From positions 1 to 35,460 of the forward strand of contig JAABSE010000037.1 in NCBI GenBank assembly GCA_011390575.1: a stretch of DNA of 35,460 bases, in the 5' to 3' direction. The stretch is from Sphingobacteriia bacterium (GTDB taxonomy: Bacteria; Bacteroidota; Bacteroidia; Bacteroidales; UBA7960). Of the stretch, positions 18,577-25,918 are shown piece by piece. The notes below the pieces were generated by a model. The model was not told the origin of the DNA. It saw only the letters and a program-made list of their open reading frames with translations, and did no database searches. The position numbers and the translations under genes were made by a program. Within the stretch, counting starts at the first letter, position 1; every line of letters begins with the position of its first letter.

Positions 18577-19631
18577 AAGTCAGGATGATTTACTTTTTCA
18601 GCACTAAAATGTTTTAGAATCAATTGCGTGTTGCTTTCCGCTTCCGCTGTTTCGCATTGCAGGTGCAGTATATCGCTGCGGTGCTTTCGATCCAGGTCAA
18701 ACTCATAGGTTCTGTCGTAATAGGCAAGCACAATATCAATGGCGGCAGCAAAATCTCCCTTTTCGATGCCCGCAATGGCAGCTTTGAGATGTTGCCCGCC
18801 AATCCGTCTTCCTATTCTGGTAATCGACTCAACGAGCAATTCTTTGGGATGTTGAGCATAATCAAGGATCAAACGCTCAATACGCATGGATTTGGGAATA
18901 TCAATACAAATGGTTCTGGCCTTCTGCATTTGTTGGTAAAGAGGTTCAGGAACATTTACCCTGCCGATAAAGCGGCTTTCATCTTCCACCCAAATGGGCG
19001 CTTCAAAATTCATTTTCAGCCATGCATCGGAAAGATTGTTTTCAAACTGTTCATTGGAAGGTTGCGGCTCTTCGCCAATGGCTCCAAAAGCAGAACCCTT
19101 ATGCCGGGCAAACTGCTCCAGGTCAAGAATCTGGAACCCTTTCTGTTCAATTTGCTTTAAAATTTCGGTTTTCCCCGATCCGGTTTTCCCGGACAATACG
19201 ATCAGGTTGGATGGATGATTCCAGCTTTCTCTGATATATTTTCGGTAGGCCTTATACCCGCCGCGCAGGAGATAAACTTCCAGTCCGGCAGTTGAAAGCA
19301 GCCAGGCCATGCTTTCTGATCGCATCCCCCCACGCCAGCAGTGTACCATGATTTTTTTGGAAACAGCATGTTTGCGGCCTATCTTTACAAAATCCTGCAT
19401 TTTAGGCCCTACAAAGCCCAAAGCTTCCAAAACAGCAGCCTCCCTTCCGGCATTTTTATACATAATGCCGGTCTGGCGTCTTTCTTCATCCGTAAAAAGC
19501 GGAAGATTGACAGAGCCGGGAATATGCCCCTGAGCATATTCACCGGGAGATCTTACATCCAGCACCTTCAGGGAATTGCGAAGCGCGGTGAATTCTTCAG
19601 CATCAATTGTATGAATCATAGGAAATCCCAT
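18573..19631 (-). CDS. mnmH: tRNA 2-selenouridine synthase MnmH (SelU/YbbB)
   Basis: 352 residues. An N-terminal rhodanese domain (about 5-130) has the catalytic cysteine Cys98 in VHCWRGGMRS, the family variant with a Trp after the cysteine. A P-loop domain follows (Walker A GKTGSGKT, residues 148-155). MnmH replaces sulfur by selenium at the 2-position of the wobble uridine of tRNA Lys, Glu and Gln via a geranylated intermediate, using selenophosphate. The partner that makes selenophosphate is encoded next in the operon. ATG 19631 was kept; Met5 at 19619 is an alternative start. A -7 box is found about 100 nt upstream. Confidence 0.95.
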   Translation of the reverse strand: MGFPMIHTIDAEEFTALRNSLKVLDVRSPGEYAQGHIPGSVNLPLFTDEERRQTGIMYKNAGREAAVLEALGFVGPKMQDFVKIGRKHAVSKKIMVHCWRGGMRSESMAWLLSTAGLEVYLLRGGYKAYRKYIRESWNHPSNLIVLSGKTGSGKTEILKQIEQKGFQILDLEQFARHKGSAFGAIGEEPQPSNEQFENNLSDAWLKMNFEAPIWVEDESRFIGRVNVPEPLYQQMQKARTICIDIPKSMRIERLILDYAQHPKELLVESITRIGRRIGGQHLKAAIAGIEKGDFAAAIDIVLAYYDRTYEFDLDRKHRSDILHLQCETAEAESNTQLILKHFSAEKVNHPDL

Positions 19632-19726
19632 TCTTAACTTTACTAATAATCAGGCTCTTGCCCATAAACCAGGAATCGGGATCATATCGAAATATTTCAT
19701 CTCTGCCTTACGGGTAAGCCAAAATG

Positions 19727-19734
19727 CAAAAGTA
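19727..19734 (-). promoter_or_regulatory. Candidate -7 box (TACTTTTG) for the mnmH-selD operon
   Basis: Exact minus-strand TAnnTTTG about 96 nt upstream of the mnmH ATG, in the 264-nt gap that separates this operon from the DUF5777 gene. A TTG lies 14 nt further upstream, closer than the usual -33 spacing. No riboswitch-like fold was recognised in the gap. Confidence 0.45.
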
Positions 19735-19895
19735 TAGAATCGAATTCACAATGAATAATAATAAATCGCATGCAGCTACCCTCTGTTTAAAGTGTTGCCA
19801 GCAGAAAATAAAATAGTATTTTCAGCACTGCTACGGGTATCGAAATTCAGAAACCCATCAGAGTTGACACGAGGTATGTCCTGAAAGACCTTTTA

Positions 19896-20783
19896 CTACA
19901 ATTCGGGTTTTTTTATGGTAAACACCCTTACAATATTGAATCCGAAATAGATGTCGCCTTTCAGCCAGTCGCCGCGTGTTTCTGTAATAAAAGCCCTTTC
20001 GAACATGGGCTGGGCGTTGGTAAAATGCAGTTGAAAGACATGTCCACCCGTTTCGAGGTCAAACCCCAGTGAAAGCATATTCTTAAATTCACTGGCGGTT
20101 TTTTGGGTCAGCAACTGGTAATACTCTGCATTAAAGGTTATGCGATTGGTAAGCCTGACTCTGCCGCCATAACCCAGGGCAAAAATGTCGTTGGGATCTG
20201 AGATTTCCTCCACAAGATTTTTATGAACCATGGTGGGCACCAGCTGAAAAGAAAAAGTATTAGAAAACTTACGGGCGATAAGCAATTGATGTGCAAAAGA
20301 GAGACGCGATGTAAAATAGTTTGTTCTATCCGGGTAACGCCATTCGAGCGAATTCAGGTAAATACCGCTGAAAACAGAAACCGAAACTGGCATTACTTTT
20401 GCTCCTTTGCTCTGTCTGAGGATTTTGTATTTGGCAAACCCGTCAAAAGTCTTCTCAAAGGAACTTCTTCCCACTGAAAGAGCCAACCGCTCGGTAAGCC
20501 CATATTCCAGTCCCAGTCTGATGGTTGATTGATCGAGTCCCCACAACTGATAGGCACCTTCATTTAACCGACCAAAATGGTGGCTCACAATAAATTTCAG
20601 TTCGCCCACAGCCGGATTTTCAATGGATTGCCCGTTGACGACCCGGGTAGTTTTAAATGTAGCAAAGCTATATTCTACAACAGGTTCCTCTTCTTCTAAT
20701 AGATCGAATAAGTCCTGAGAAAATGCATTTTGCCCCAGGGTAAGAAAAAAAACAAAAAAACATATTCCGGATAGCTTCTTCAT
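19896..20783 (-). CDS. DUF5777-type outer-membrane beta-barrel protein
   Basis: 295 residues with a signal peptide (MKKLSGICFFVFFLTLGQNAFSQ). A short acidic stretch (DLFDLLEEEEP) precedes alternating beta-strand segments (VSHHFGRLNEGAYQLWGLDQSTIRLGLEYGL and others) of an outer-membrane barrel. The pattern matches my memory of the DUF5777 family, for which no function is known. It is the last of five minus-strand genes. The ATG at 20783 begins 3 nt beyond the end of the YceI gene; an in-frame GTG at 20789 would overlap the YceI stop (GTGA), so coupling is likely either way. Confidence 0.75.
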   Translation of the reverse strand: MKKLSGICFFVFFLTLGQNAFSQDLFDLLEEEEPVVEYSFATFKTTRVVNGQSIENPAVGELKFIVSHHFGRLNEGAYQLWGLDQSTIRLGLEYGLTERLALSVGRSSFEKTFDGFAKYKILRQSKGAKVMPVSVSVFSGIYLNSLEWRYPDRTNYFTSRLSFAHQLLIARKFSNTFSFQLVPTMVHKNLVEEISDPNDIFALGYGGRVRLTNRITFNAEYYQLLTQKTASEFKNMLSLGFDLETGGHVFQLHFTNAQPMFERAFITETRGDWLKGDIYFGFNIVRVFTIKKPEL

Positions 20784-20785
20784 AA

Positions 20786-21334
20786 TCACATTTTTTTCAG
20801 CTCCACATCAACGGTTATTTCAATTTCTTCAGAAATATTGCGGGAAACAGCAGAAGGAATCTCGATATTATAATCCTCCAGCAAAATGGTAAAGACAGTT
20901 TTACCGGTTATTTCGTCGGCTTTCACTTCAAGAGTACCCGTTTCTTTGATAGAATTTGTAGCATCTTTGATGGTCAGCTCGCCTTCAACAACTGCATTAT
21001 AGGTGCCCGGGGCTGAGAAATCAATCTCATCGAGATTGGTAATCTTTCCCTGAAAGGAAGCATTGGGGTACTTGTGAGATTCTACATAATTTTCATTGAA
21101 ATGCTCCTGCATCAGGGCTTTCTCAAAATTGAAAGAGCGCATCAATACCCTGAAAACAAATTCTCCGGTTTCAATATTCAGTGCACTGTTTACCTGTCTG
21201 TTTACCGCTTCGATGTTTTCCAGGGGTGCTTCCGAATAGAATCGAATATACCCCGTGCGGGTAATATAATTCTGAGCCGTAAGGCTGATGCTCATTAATA
21301 AAATCAGCGAAAATGTGGAAAATAAACTTTTCAT
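20786..21334 (-). CDS. YceI-family periplasmic protein
   Basis: 182 residues. Signal peptide (about 1-20, ending LTAQ) followed by a YceI lipocalin-like barrel: SHKYPNASFQGKI and the LTIKDATNSIKETGTLEV strand pattern are typical of the family. YceI proteins bind isoprenoid quinones or other lipids in the periplasm. Located between the OB-fold gene (36 nt upstream) and the DUF5777 gene in an apparent operon with c-type cytochromes, which makes a link with quinone or electron transfer plausible but unproven. Confidence 0.85.
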   Translation of the reverse strand: MKSLFSTFSLILLMSISLTAQNYITRTGYIRFYSEAPLENIEAVNRQVNSALNIETGEFVFRVLMRSFNFEKALMQEHFNENYVESHKYPNASFQGKITNLDEIDFSAPGTYNAVVEGELTIKDATNSIKETGTLEVKADEITGKTVFTILLEDYNIEIPSAVSRNISEEIEITVDVELKKM

Positions 21335-21370
21335 AAAATATAGATTTTAATGATTAAAACAGAATTGATT

Positions 21371-21805
21371 TTATTCAATAATAGAACCATGCTCAAGGAT
21401 TACATCTGTTCCTGTAAAACCTGTGCAATAGCCTTTTATTGTTAATTCGACGCCGACATTGGTGCTTTTTAATTCCTTTGCATGGGCATTGAGCATGCTA
21501 CATCGTACACCTTCCTTGCCAAACATTCCCTCTGAAAAGGCAAAAACAGCAAATGTCATTTCTTCAGATGATTCAATATCATCGAGCATCCCGGTTATCT
21601 GCAAAACTTTACCATTGTACTTTTGCCCAGCCTCTTCGGGGTTGGACACAAATTCGAAAAACAAATCATCTGCCCGAATGGTGATTTCAGGTTCTGCCTT
21701 TTCATAGTTTACATGAGGCTTGTTGTAAACAAAAAAATACACTGCAATGGCAGCTAAAACACCAACTACAGCCAATGATAGCAATACTTTAATCCAGGTT
21801 TTCAT
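21371..21805 (-). CDS. Membrane-anchored OB-fold (tRNA_anti-like) protein
   Basis: 144 residues. One N-terminal membrane segment or uncleaved signal (about 5-26) is followed by a domain of about 100 residues with the pattern ADDLFFEFVSNPEEAGQKYNGKVLQITG, which starts the OB-fold 'tRNA_anti-like' family found in many Bacteroidota. Despite the family name these are envelope proteins and a role in nucleic acid binding is unlikely. A conserved pair of cysteines (VRCSML and KGYCTGF) could form a disulfide. Third of five genes in the cytochrome cluster. Function unknown. Confidence 0.7.
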   Translation of the reverse strand: MKTWIKVLLSLAVVGVLAAIAVYFFVYNKPHVNYEKAEPEITIRADDLFFEFVSNPEEAGQKYNGKVLQITGMLDDIESSEEMTFAVFAFSEGMFGKEGVRCSMLNAHAKELKSTNVGVELTIKGYCTGFTGTDVILEHGSIIE

Positions 21806-21833
21806 ACGACAGAGATTTTATTCATAAAAAAAA

Positions 21834-22193
21834 TCAATTTTGCGGATTTCCTGCATTGAGCCATGCATTAATTTTAGCCAGGTCGCAATCGGGAAGTTGA
21901 TTGGCTCCTTTAGGCATGGGTGAGAAACCGGGCAAATGGTTTACTGCACCTTCAAGCTTGCCATTGTTAACTATAATCAGTAAGTCATTATAACTTGAAG
22001 TAATAACATTGCCTGAGGGTGAAGAAGGGTTATGACATGAATTGCAATGGGTTTCAAGCAAACCGGAAACAAAATTCTGATAAGTTACATCCAGGGTATC
22101 GCAAACATTGATGTCTGCATAAAGATATTCTTCGCTATCATAGTAACATGAAGAGAAGGCAAGTAAAAAAAGAATCAGAACAAAAAATCTCAT
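21834..22193 (-). CDS. Small c-type cytochrome lipoprotein, one haem motif
   Basis: 119 residues. Lipobox ending FSSC with Cys16, followed by acidic residues (YYDSEE), resembling the surface-export signal of Bacteroidota lipoproteins. A single CNSCH haem-binding motif (Cys50, Cys53, His54) and a distal Met in FSPMPKG (Met93) as likely sixth ligand. The sequence aligns with the C-terminal half of the neighbouring 22210-22926 protein. ATG at 22193 was chosen because the longer form from 22235 would place 14 residues, overlapping the upstream gene, before the signal peptide. Probably transfers electrons in or outside the outer membrane. Confidence 0.8.
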   Translation of the reverse strand: MRFFVLILFLLAFSSCYYDSEEYLYADINVCDTLDVTYQNFVSGLLETHCNSCHNPSSPSGNVITSSYNDLLIIVNNGKLEGAVNHLPGFSPMPKGANQLPDCDLAKINAWLNAGNPQN

Positions 22194-22209
22194 AACGTTT
22201 TCGTTACAT

Positions 22210-22926
22210 TTAATTATCAGGCATTTCTTCATCAATCCAACTTTGAATTTGATCTACAGGACAATCAGCCATGGCATCGCCGGTTGGTGGCATAGCTGCA
22301 AATCCATCCAGTTGACGGATGGCTCCCATTAATCTACCCGACTCAGCCATAGTTTTCACGGCATCATAATCGGCAAGCAATACTGCACCATTAGGAGAAG
22401 AGCCGCTATGACAACTTACACAACCATAATTTTGCAAATGAGGAAAAACAACACCTGAAAAAGTTACATCTTCAGTATCGCATTCTGCATCAATACATTC
22501 CAGATTCAGCGCACCTTGCATGATCCAGGTATAAAATTGCTGAATTTGCTCTTGTGCCAATGGCTCATTGGGAGGGGGAGGCATTCGTTTATCAGGGTCA
22601 TCTTCTACCAGAACTTCATACAGGTCGCTGTTTTCGGGGTCGCCCGGGCGAACATCGCCTGTTTCCATCACTGATTCATAATTGGTGAGGAGCACACCAT
22701 CGGCCTGGGTGGCGGCATCATGACAACCTGAACGTGCACAACTGGCGGTCAGCAATGGCAATAAATCGTTTTGGAAATAAACCGTATCGGGATGGCAATC
22801 TCCAATAACAGGATCGGGATCCGGATCAGGGTCCGGGTTGAGATTTTCAGGTTCGTGCTGGCAGGCCTGAAGAACCATAATTATTGCGGCCAAAAAGAGA
22901 AGCACACTGTAAATGGTCTCTTTCAT
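22210..22926 (-). CDS. Two-domain c-type cytochrome lipoprotein
   Basis: 238 residues. Lipobox VLQAC with Cys22, then an acidic, Asp-Pro-rich linker (NPDPDPDPDP). Two haem c sites: CARSGCH (Cys63, Cys68, His69; a CX4CH spacing) and CVSCH (Cys169, Cys172, His173). Each is followed by a Met motif, KRMPPPP (Met115) and AAMPPTG, as candidate axial ligands. The layout resembles the planctomycete-type cytochrome domains used in Bacteroidota envelope proteins. First gene of the five-gene minus-strand cluster; the next gene starts 16 nt later. Partner enzyme not visible. Confidence 0.85.
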   Translation of the reverse strand: MKETIYSVLLFLAAIIMVLQACQHEPENLNPDPDPDPDPVIGDCHPDTVYFQNDLLPLLTASCARSGCHDAATQADGVLLTNYESVMETGDVRPGDPENSDLYEVLVEDDPDKRMPPPPNEPLAQEQIQQFYTWIMQGALNLECIDAECDTEDVTFSGVVFPHLQNYGCVSCHSGSSPNGAVLLADYDAVKTMAESGRLMGAIRQLDGFAAMPPTGDAMADCPVDQIQSWIDEEMPDN

Positions 22927-23348
22927 AAGGTTGATTTTGTTTTTTTTTCGCTGTAAATGTAATAATTATTCAAAACAATTGTATCATATTTCCAAAAAAA
23001 TTAAATCTGTACCCAAATACCAATATCAATTGGAACAATTGTTTTAATATTATAAAATCTCAAAAAATGAATGCTTCCATAACGGACAATCTCCATAAAG
23101 AAAGAAATCATCAAGAATACAGATTACTCTTTAGTCTCTTTCAGACAATAGCCGGGCAATAATCTTTCTGTCCGCGCTGCGCAGCTATGTCCGTATACAA
23201 GCACAATTGATCGTTAACGAACACTACCATCATAGAATATTTTATTGCAAAAAAGCTGAAAGCATTGACAAACAGAAGGAAGTAATTATTAGCATGACAT
23301 TTGCTCAACTATACTAAAAAACCAGAAGCGATAAGAACTATCTACACC
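22927..23348. other. Divergent regulatory region between cytochrome cluster and FtsX permease
   Basis: 422 nt without a gene. Near the cytochrome start there are three CAATTG sites (22976-22981, 23027-23032, 23036-23041), two of them within ACAATTGT palindromes; CCAAT/ATTGG (23020-23024, 23029-23033) flank one. Nearer the permease are TGTCCG at 23169-23174 and 23188-23193 flanking the palindrome GCTGCGCAGC (23176-23185), and a reverse copy CGGACA at 23083-23088. These are candidate operators. No exact TAnnTTTG box was found for either gene. Confidence 0.45.
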
Positions 23349-25730
23349 ATGAGACAAAACATTTTCAAAACCAGCTACCGGAGTATTATCAGGCAAAAAA
23401 GCCATGCCATCATTAATATACTGGGTCTGTCCCTGGGTCTGGCTATCAGTTTGCTTATCTGGGTTTATGTGTTGTATGAACTAAGCTACGACAAGCATTT
23501 TGAGGATCACCAGCAATTGTTCAGGGTCTACAACAAAGTTTCGGCGGGAAGTGGCGAAGCCCAGACCATGCCCACATCCATCTTTAAAACGGCCGAATTT
23601 GCTGCAGAAGAGCTACCCGAAGTAGAAGGATTTGTGCGATTTAATAATTTTTTTGGCAGCTCACAGGTATCATTTGACGACCGTACAGTTTATTTAAATG
23701 ATATTATGCTTACCGATTCTACTTTCTTTACCCTGTTTAGCTTTGATTTTCTGGCCGGAGACCCCCAAAATGCTCTTACTCTCCCCAACTCGCTGGTGTT
23801 GACAGAATCAGCTGCCTTGCTCCTTTTTGAGGATGCTGAGGATGCATATGGTAAAATGGTAAAATTCAATCATCAATCTTATCAGGTTACCGGCGTTTTT
23901 GAGGATGTGCCGGGAAATTCTCATATGCATATTACAGGTCTGACTCCTCATTATGAAAAAGCAGAAGGCGCAAAAAACAGTGGATACAATTGGTATACCT
24001 ACCTGAAAATCAAGCCCGGAAGCAACCTTTCAGAACTGGCAAAAAAACTGGATGATATTACCGAAAAGAGGATTATAGCCCAAAACCCTATGTTTGAGGG
24101 GGTTAATTTCTTGCAGGAAAGCAGTCTGATGAATATTACAGATATTCATCTCAGCGGTAAGAATATGTGGGAAATGAAAAACAATGGGAACAGACAAATA
24201 TTAATTATTTTTATAGTGCTGGCACTTTTTATACTTGTGGTAGCCGTCATCAATTTTGTAAACCTGGCTACTGCACGCAGTATGTTGCGATCCAAGGAAA
24301 TCGGAGTTAAAAAAGTGATCGGTGCCAGCAAAGCAGGGCTAATAAGGCAATTCATGTCAGAGTCATTTGTCATAACACTGCTGGCATTTTTGCTGGCCAT
24401 GGTTTTTGCGGAAGTATTCAGCGAATTCTTCTCCCAATACCTGGGTCTTACCATTCACCTCTCCATACTCCTGAGTTTACAGGGCCTGCTTATCATACTC
24501 ACGATGATAGTTTTCACCACACTGCTGGCCGGGCTTTATCCTGCCTTCTATTTATCTTCATTTGAACCGGTATCATCGTTGAAAGGAGAGAATGTAAAAG
24601 GGCGCGCAGGTGCAGGCTTCAGGCGCGTACTGGTTATTTTTCAGTTTGTCATCACCATTGTATTGGTGAGTTCTCTGGGGATAGCAATGGCGCAATTGCG
24701 ACATCTGCAAACCTACAACATGGGAATCAACGAAGAACAGATCCTGGTCGTAAGAAAAGTATCTCAAAAAATCGCTTACTCCTTTAAAGATGTAGCAGCA
24801 AAACTGCAAACCCAGAGCCGTGTAATAAGCGTAGCCGGGACAAATTTTTTGTTTGGAGGACCCAACCGCATTGATTTAATCACAGAAGAAGGCGTATCGG
24901 TGAATAAAGGGGTAACAGCCGATATCCTGACCATCGATCACAATTTCCTTGATGTGATGGAAATTGAAATAGCAGAAGGAAGGAATTTCTATGCCAACTC
25001 AGAACAGGATGCACAGGGAGCATTCATTTTAAATGAAACTGCCGTTAAAGGGCTTGGATTTGAAAATCCCCTGCAAAAAAGACTTGATCTTTTTGGCCGA
25101 AATGGGCCATTGGTAGGTGTGGCTAAAGATTTTCACATCAAATCACTTCATTCACAAATAGAGCCAGTTGTAATGATATTTGCCAATAATGGGTTTTCTC
25201 ATCTCTATATAAAAATTACAGCCGGAGATATCCGGGAAGCGCACAGTCAGATCACCGATGTGCTCAACGAAGTAGATCCTGCATACATTCCTGACATGGT
25301 GTTTTTAGATGAAGCAATACAGGCTTTCTATGAAAAAGAGCAAACTACCTCGGGCCTGTTAACTGTTGGTGCTATACTGGCCATTATTATCGCAATGCTT
25401 GGTGTTTATGGCCTGGCGGCTTTCTCAGCGGAGCGAAACATCAAAGAAATCGGAGTAAGAACAGTATTGGGAGCATCGGTAGGTAATCTTATGTGGGTAT
25501 TCAATAAGGAGTCGGTACTAATGGTAGCCATTGCCTTTATTATCGCCACTCCCCTCTCCTGGTGGATGACCCGAAACTGGTTGGATAGTTTTTTGATACG
25601 CATTGAGCCAGGGCCTCTCTGGTTTCTGATTCCGGCTTTTTTGGTATTTGTCATGAGCTCAACAATTATCAGCCTGCAAATCTGGATAACAACTAAATCC
25701 AATCCTGTGGATAGCCTCAGAACAGAATAA
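23349..25730 (+). CDS. FtsX/MacB-type ABC transporter permease, 793 aa
   Basis: Permease of the MacB/LolCE exporter group. Residues 20-40 hold the first membrane segment (INILGLSLGLAISLLIWVYVL), followed by a periplasmic MacB_PCD domain (to about 275). Three membrane segments come next with the FtsX signature (NLATARSMLRSKEIGVKKVIGAS). A second half repeats the plan: membrane segment (about 430-455), extracytoplasmic domain, and a final FtsX core (ERNIKEIGVRTVLGAS) near the C-terminus. The two-FtsX layout of about 800 residues is the usual Bacteroidota form. No ATPase gene is adjacent. The upstream TTG frame from 23301 is rejected in favour of ATG 23349. Cargo unknown; roles in peptide, lipid or antibiotic export are known for relatives. 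Confidence 0.9.
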   Translation: MRQNIFKTSYRSIIRQKSHAIINILGLSLGLAISLLIWVYVLYELSYDKHFEDHQQLFRVYNKVSAGSGEAQTMPTSIFKTAEFAAEELPEVEGFVRFNNFFGSSQVSFDDRTVYLNDIMLTDSTFFTLFSFDFLAGDPQNALTLPNSLVLTESAALLLFEDAEDAYGKMVKFNHQSYQVTGVFEDVPGNSHMHITGLTPHYEKAEGAKNSGYNWYTYLKIKPGSNLSELAKKLDDITEKRIIAQNPMFEGVNFLQESSLMNITDIHLSGKNMWEMKNNGNRQILIIFIVLALFILVVAVINFVNLATARSMLRSKEIGVKKVIGASKAGLIRQFMSESFVITLLAFLLAMVFAEVFSEFFSQYLGLTIHLSILLSLQGLLIILTMIVFTTLLAGLYPAFYLSSFEPVSSLKGENVKGRAGAGFRRVLVIFQFVITIVLVSSLGIAMAQLRHLQTYNMGINEEQILVVRKVSQKIAYSFKDVAAKLQTQSRVISVAGTNFLFGGPNRIDLITEEGVSVNKGVTADILTIDHNFLDVMEIEIAEGRNFYANSEQDAQGAFILNETAVKGLGFENPLQKRLDLFGRNGPLVGVAKDFHIKSLHSQIEPVVMIFANNGFSHLYIKITAGDIREAHSQITDVLNEVDPAYIPDMVFLDEAIQAFYEKEQTTSGLLTVGAILAIIIAMLGVYGLAAFSAERNIKEIGVRTVLGASVGNLMWVFNKESVLMVAIAFIIATPLSWWMTRNWLDSFLIRIEPGPLWFLIPAFLVFVMSSTIISLQIWITTKSNPVDSLRTE

Positions 25731-25918
25731 CGTATAGGTAAAATGGAGGATTCCTTTCATTGCCTGCAAAAAAAGAATGGCATTGACCTACCTGTTTCAA
25801 GCCAGGCAAATCCTAAGACAATTACTTGCATAGCATTTCTCTAATTTGCAAAAGATGGCACGTGTTTTGTTTTATTCAAGTAAAACAAGAAACATTCATT
25901 CATCAAAACTCTACAGAT
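25731..25918. other. Intergenic region before the Tyr/His-rich protein gene
   Basis: 188 nt. A near-consensus -7 word TAATTTG at 25842-25848 lacks one spacer base. The inverted pair TTGCCTG/CAGGCAA flanks about 40 nt in the first half. Its position after an in-frame upstream start at 25826 supports the use of ATG 25919. Confidence 0.3.

Noticed and set aside
23301-23348. TTG start of the FtsX permease
   Set aside because: ATG 23349 gives the usual N-terminus of this permease family (MRQNIFKTSYRSI).
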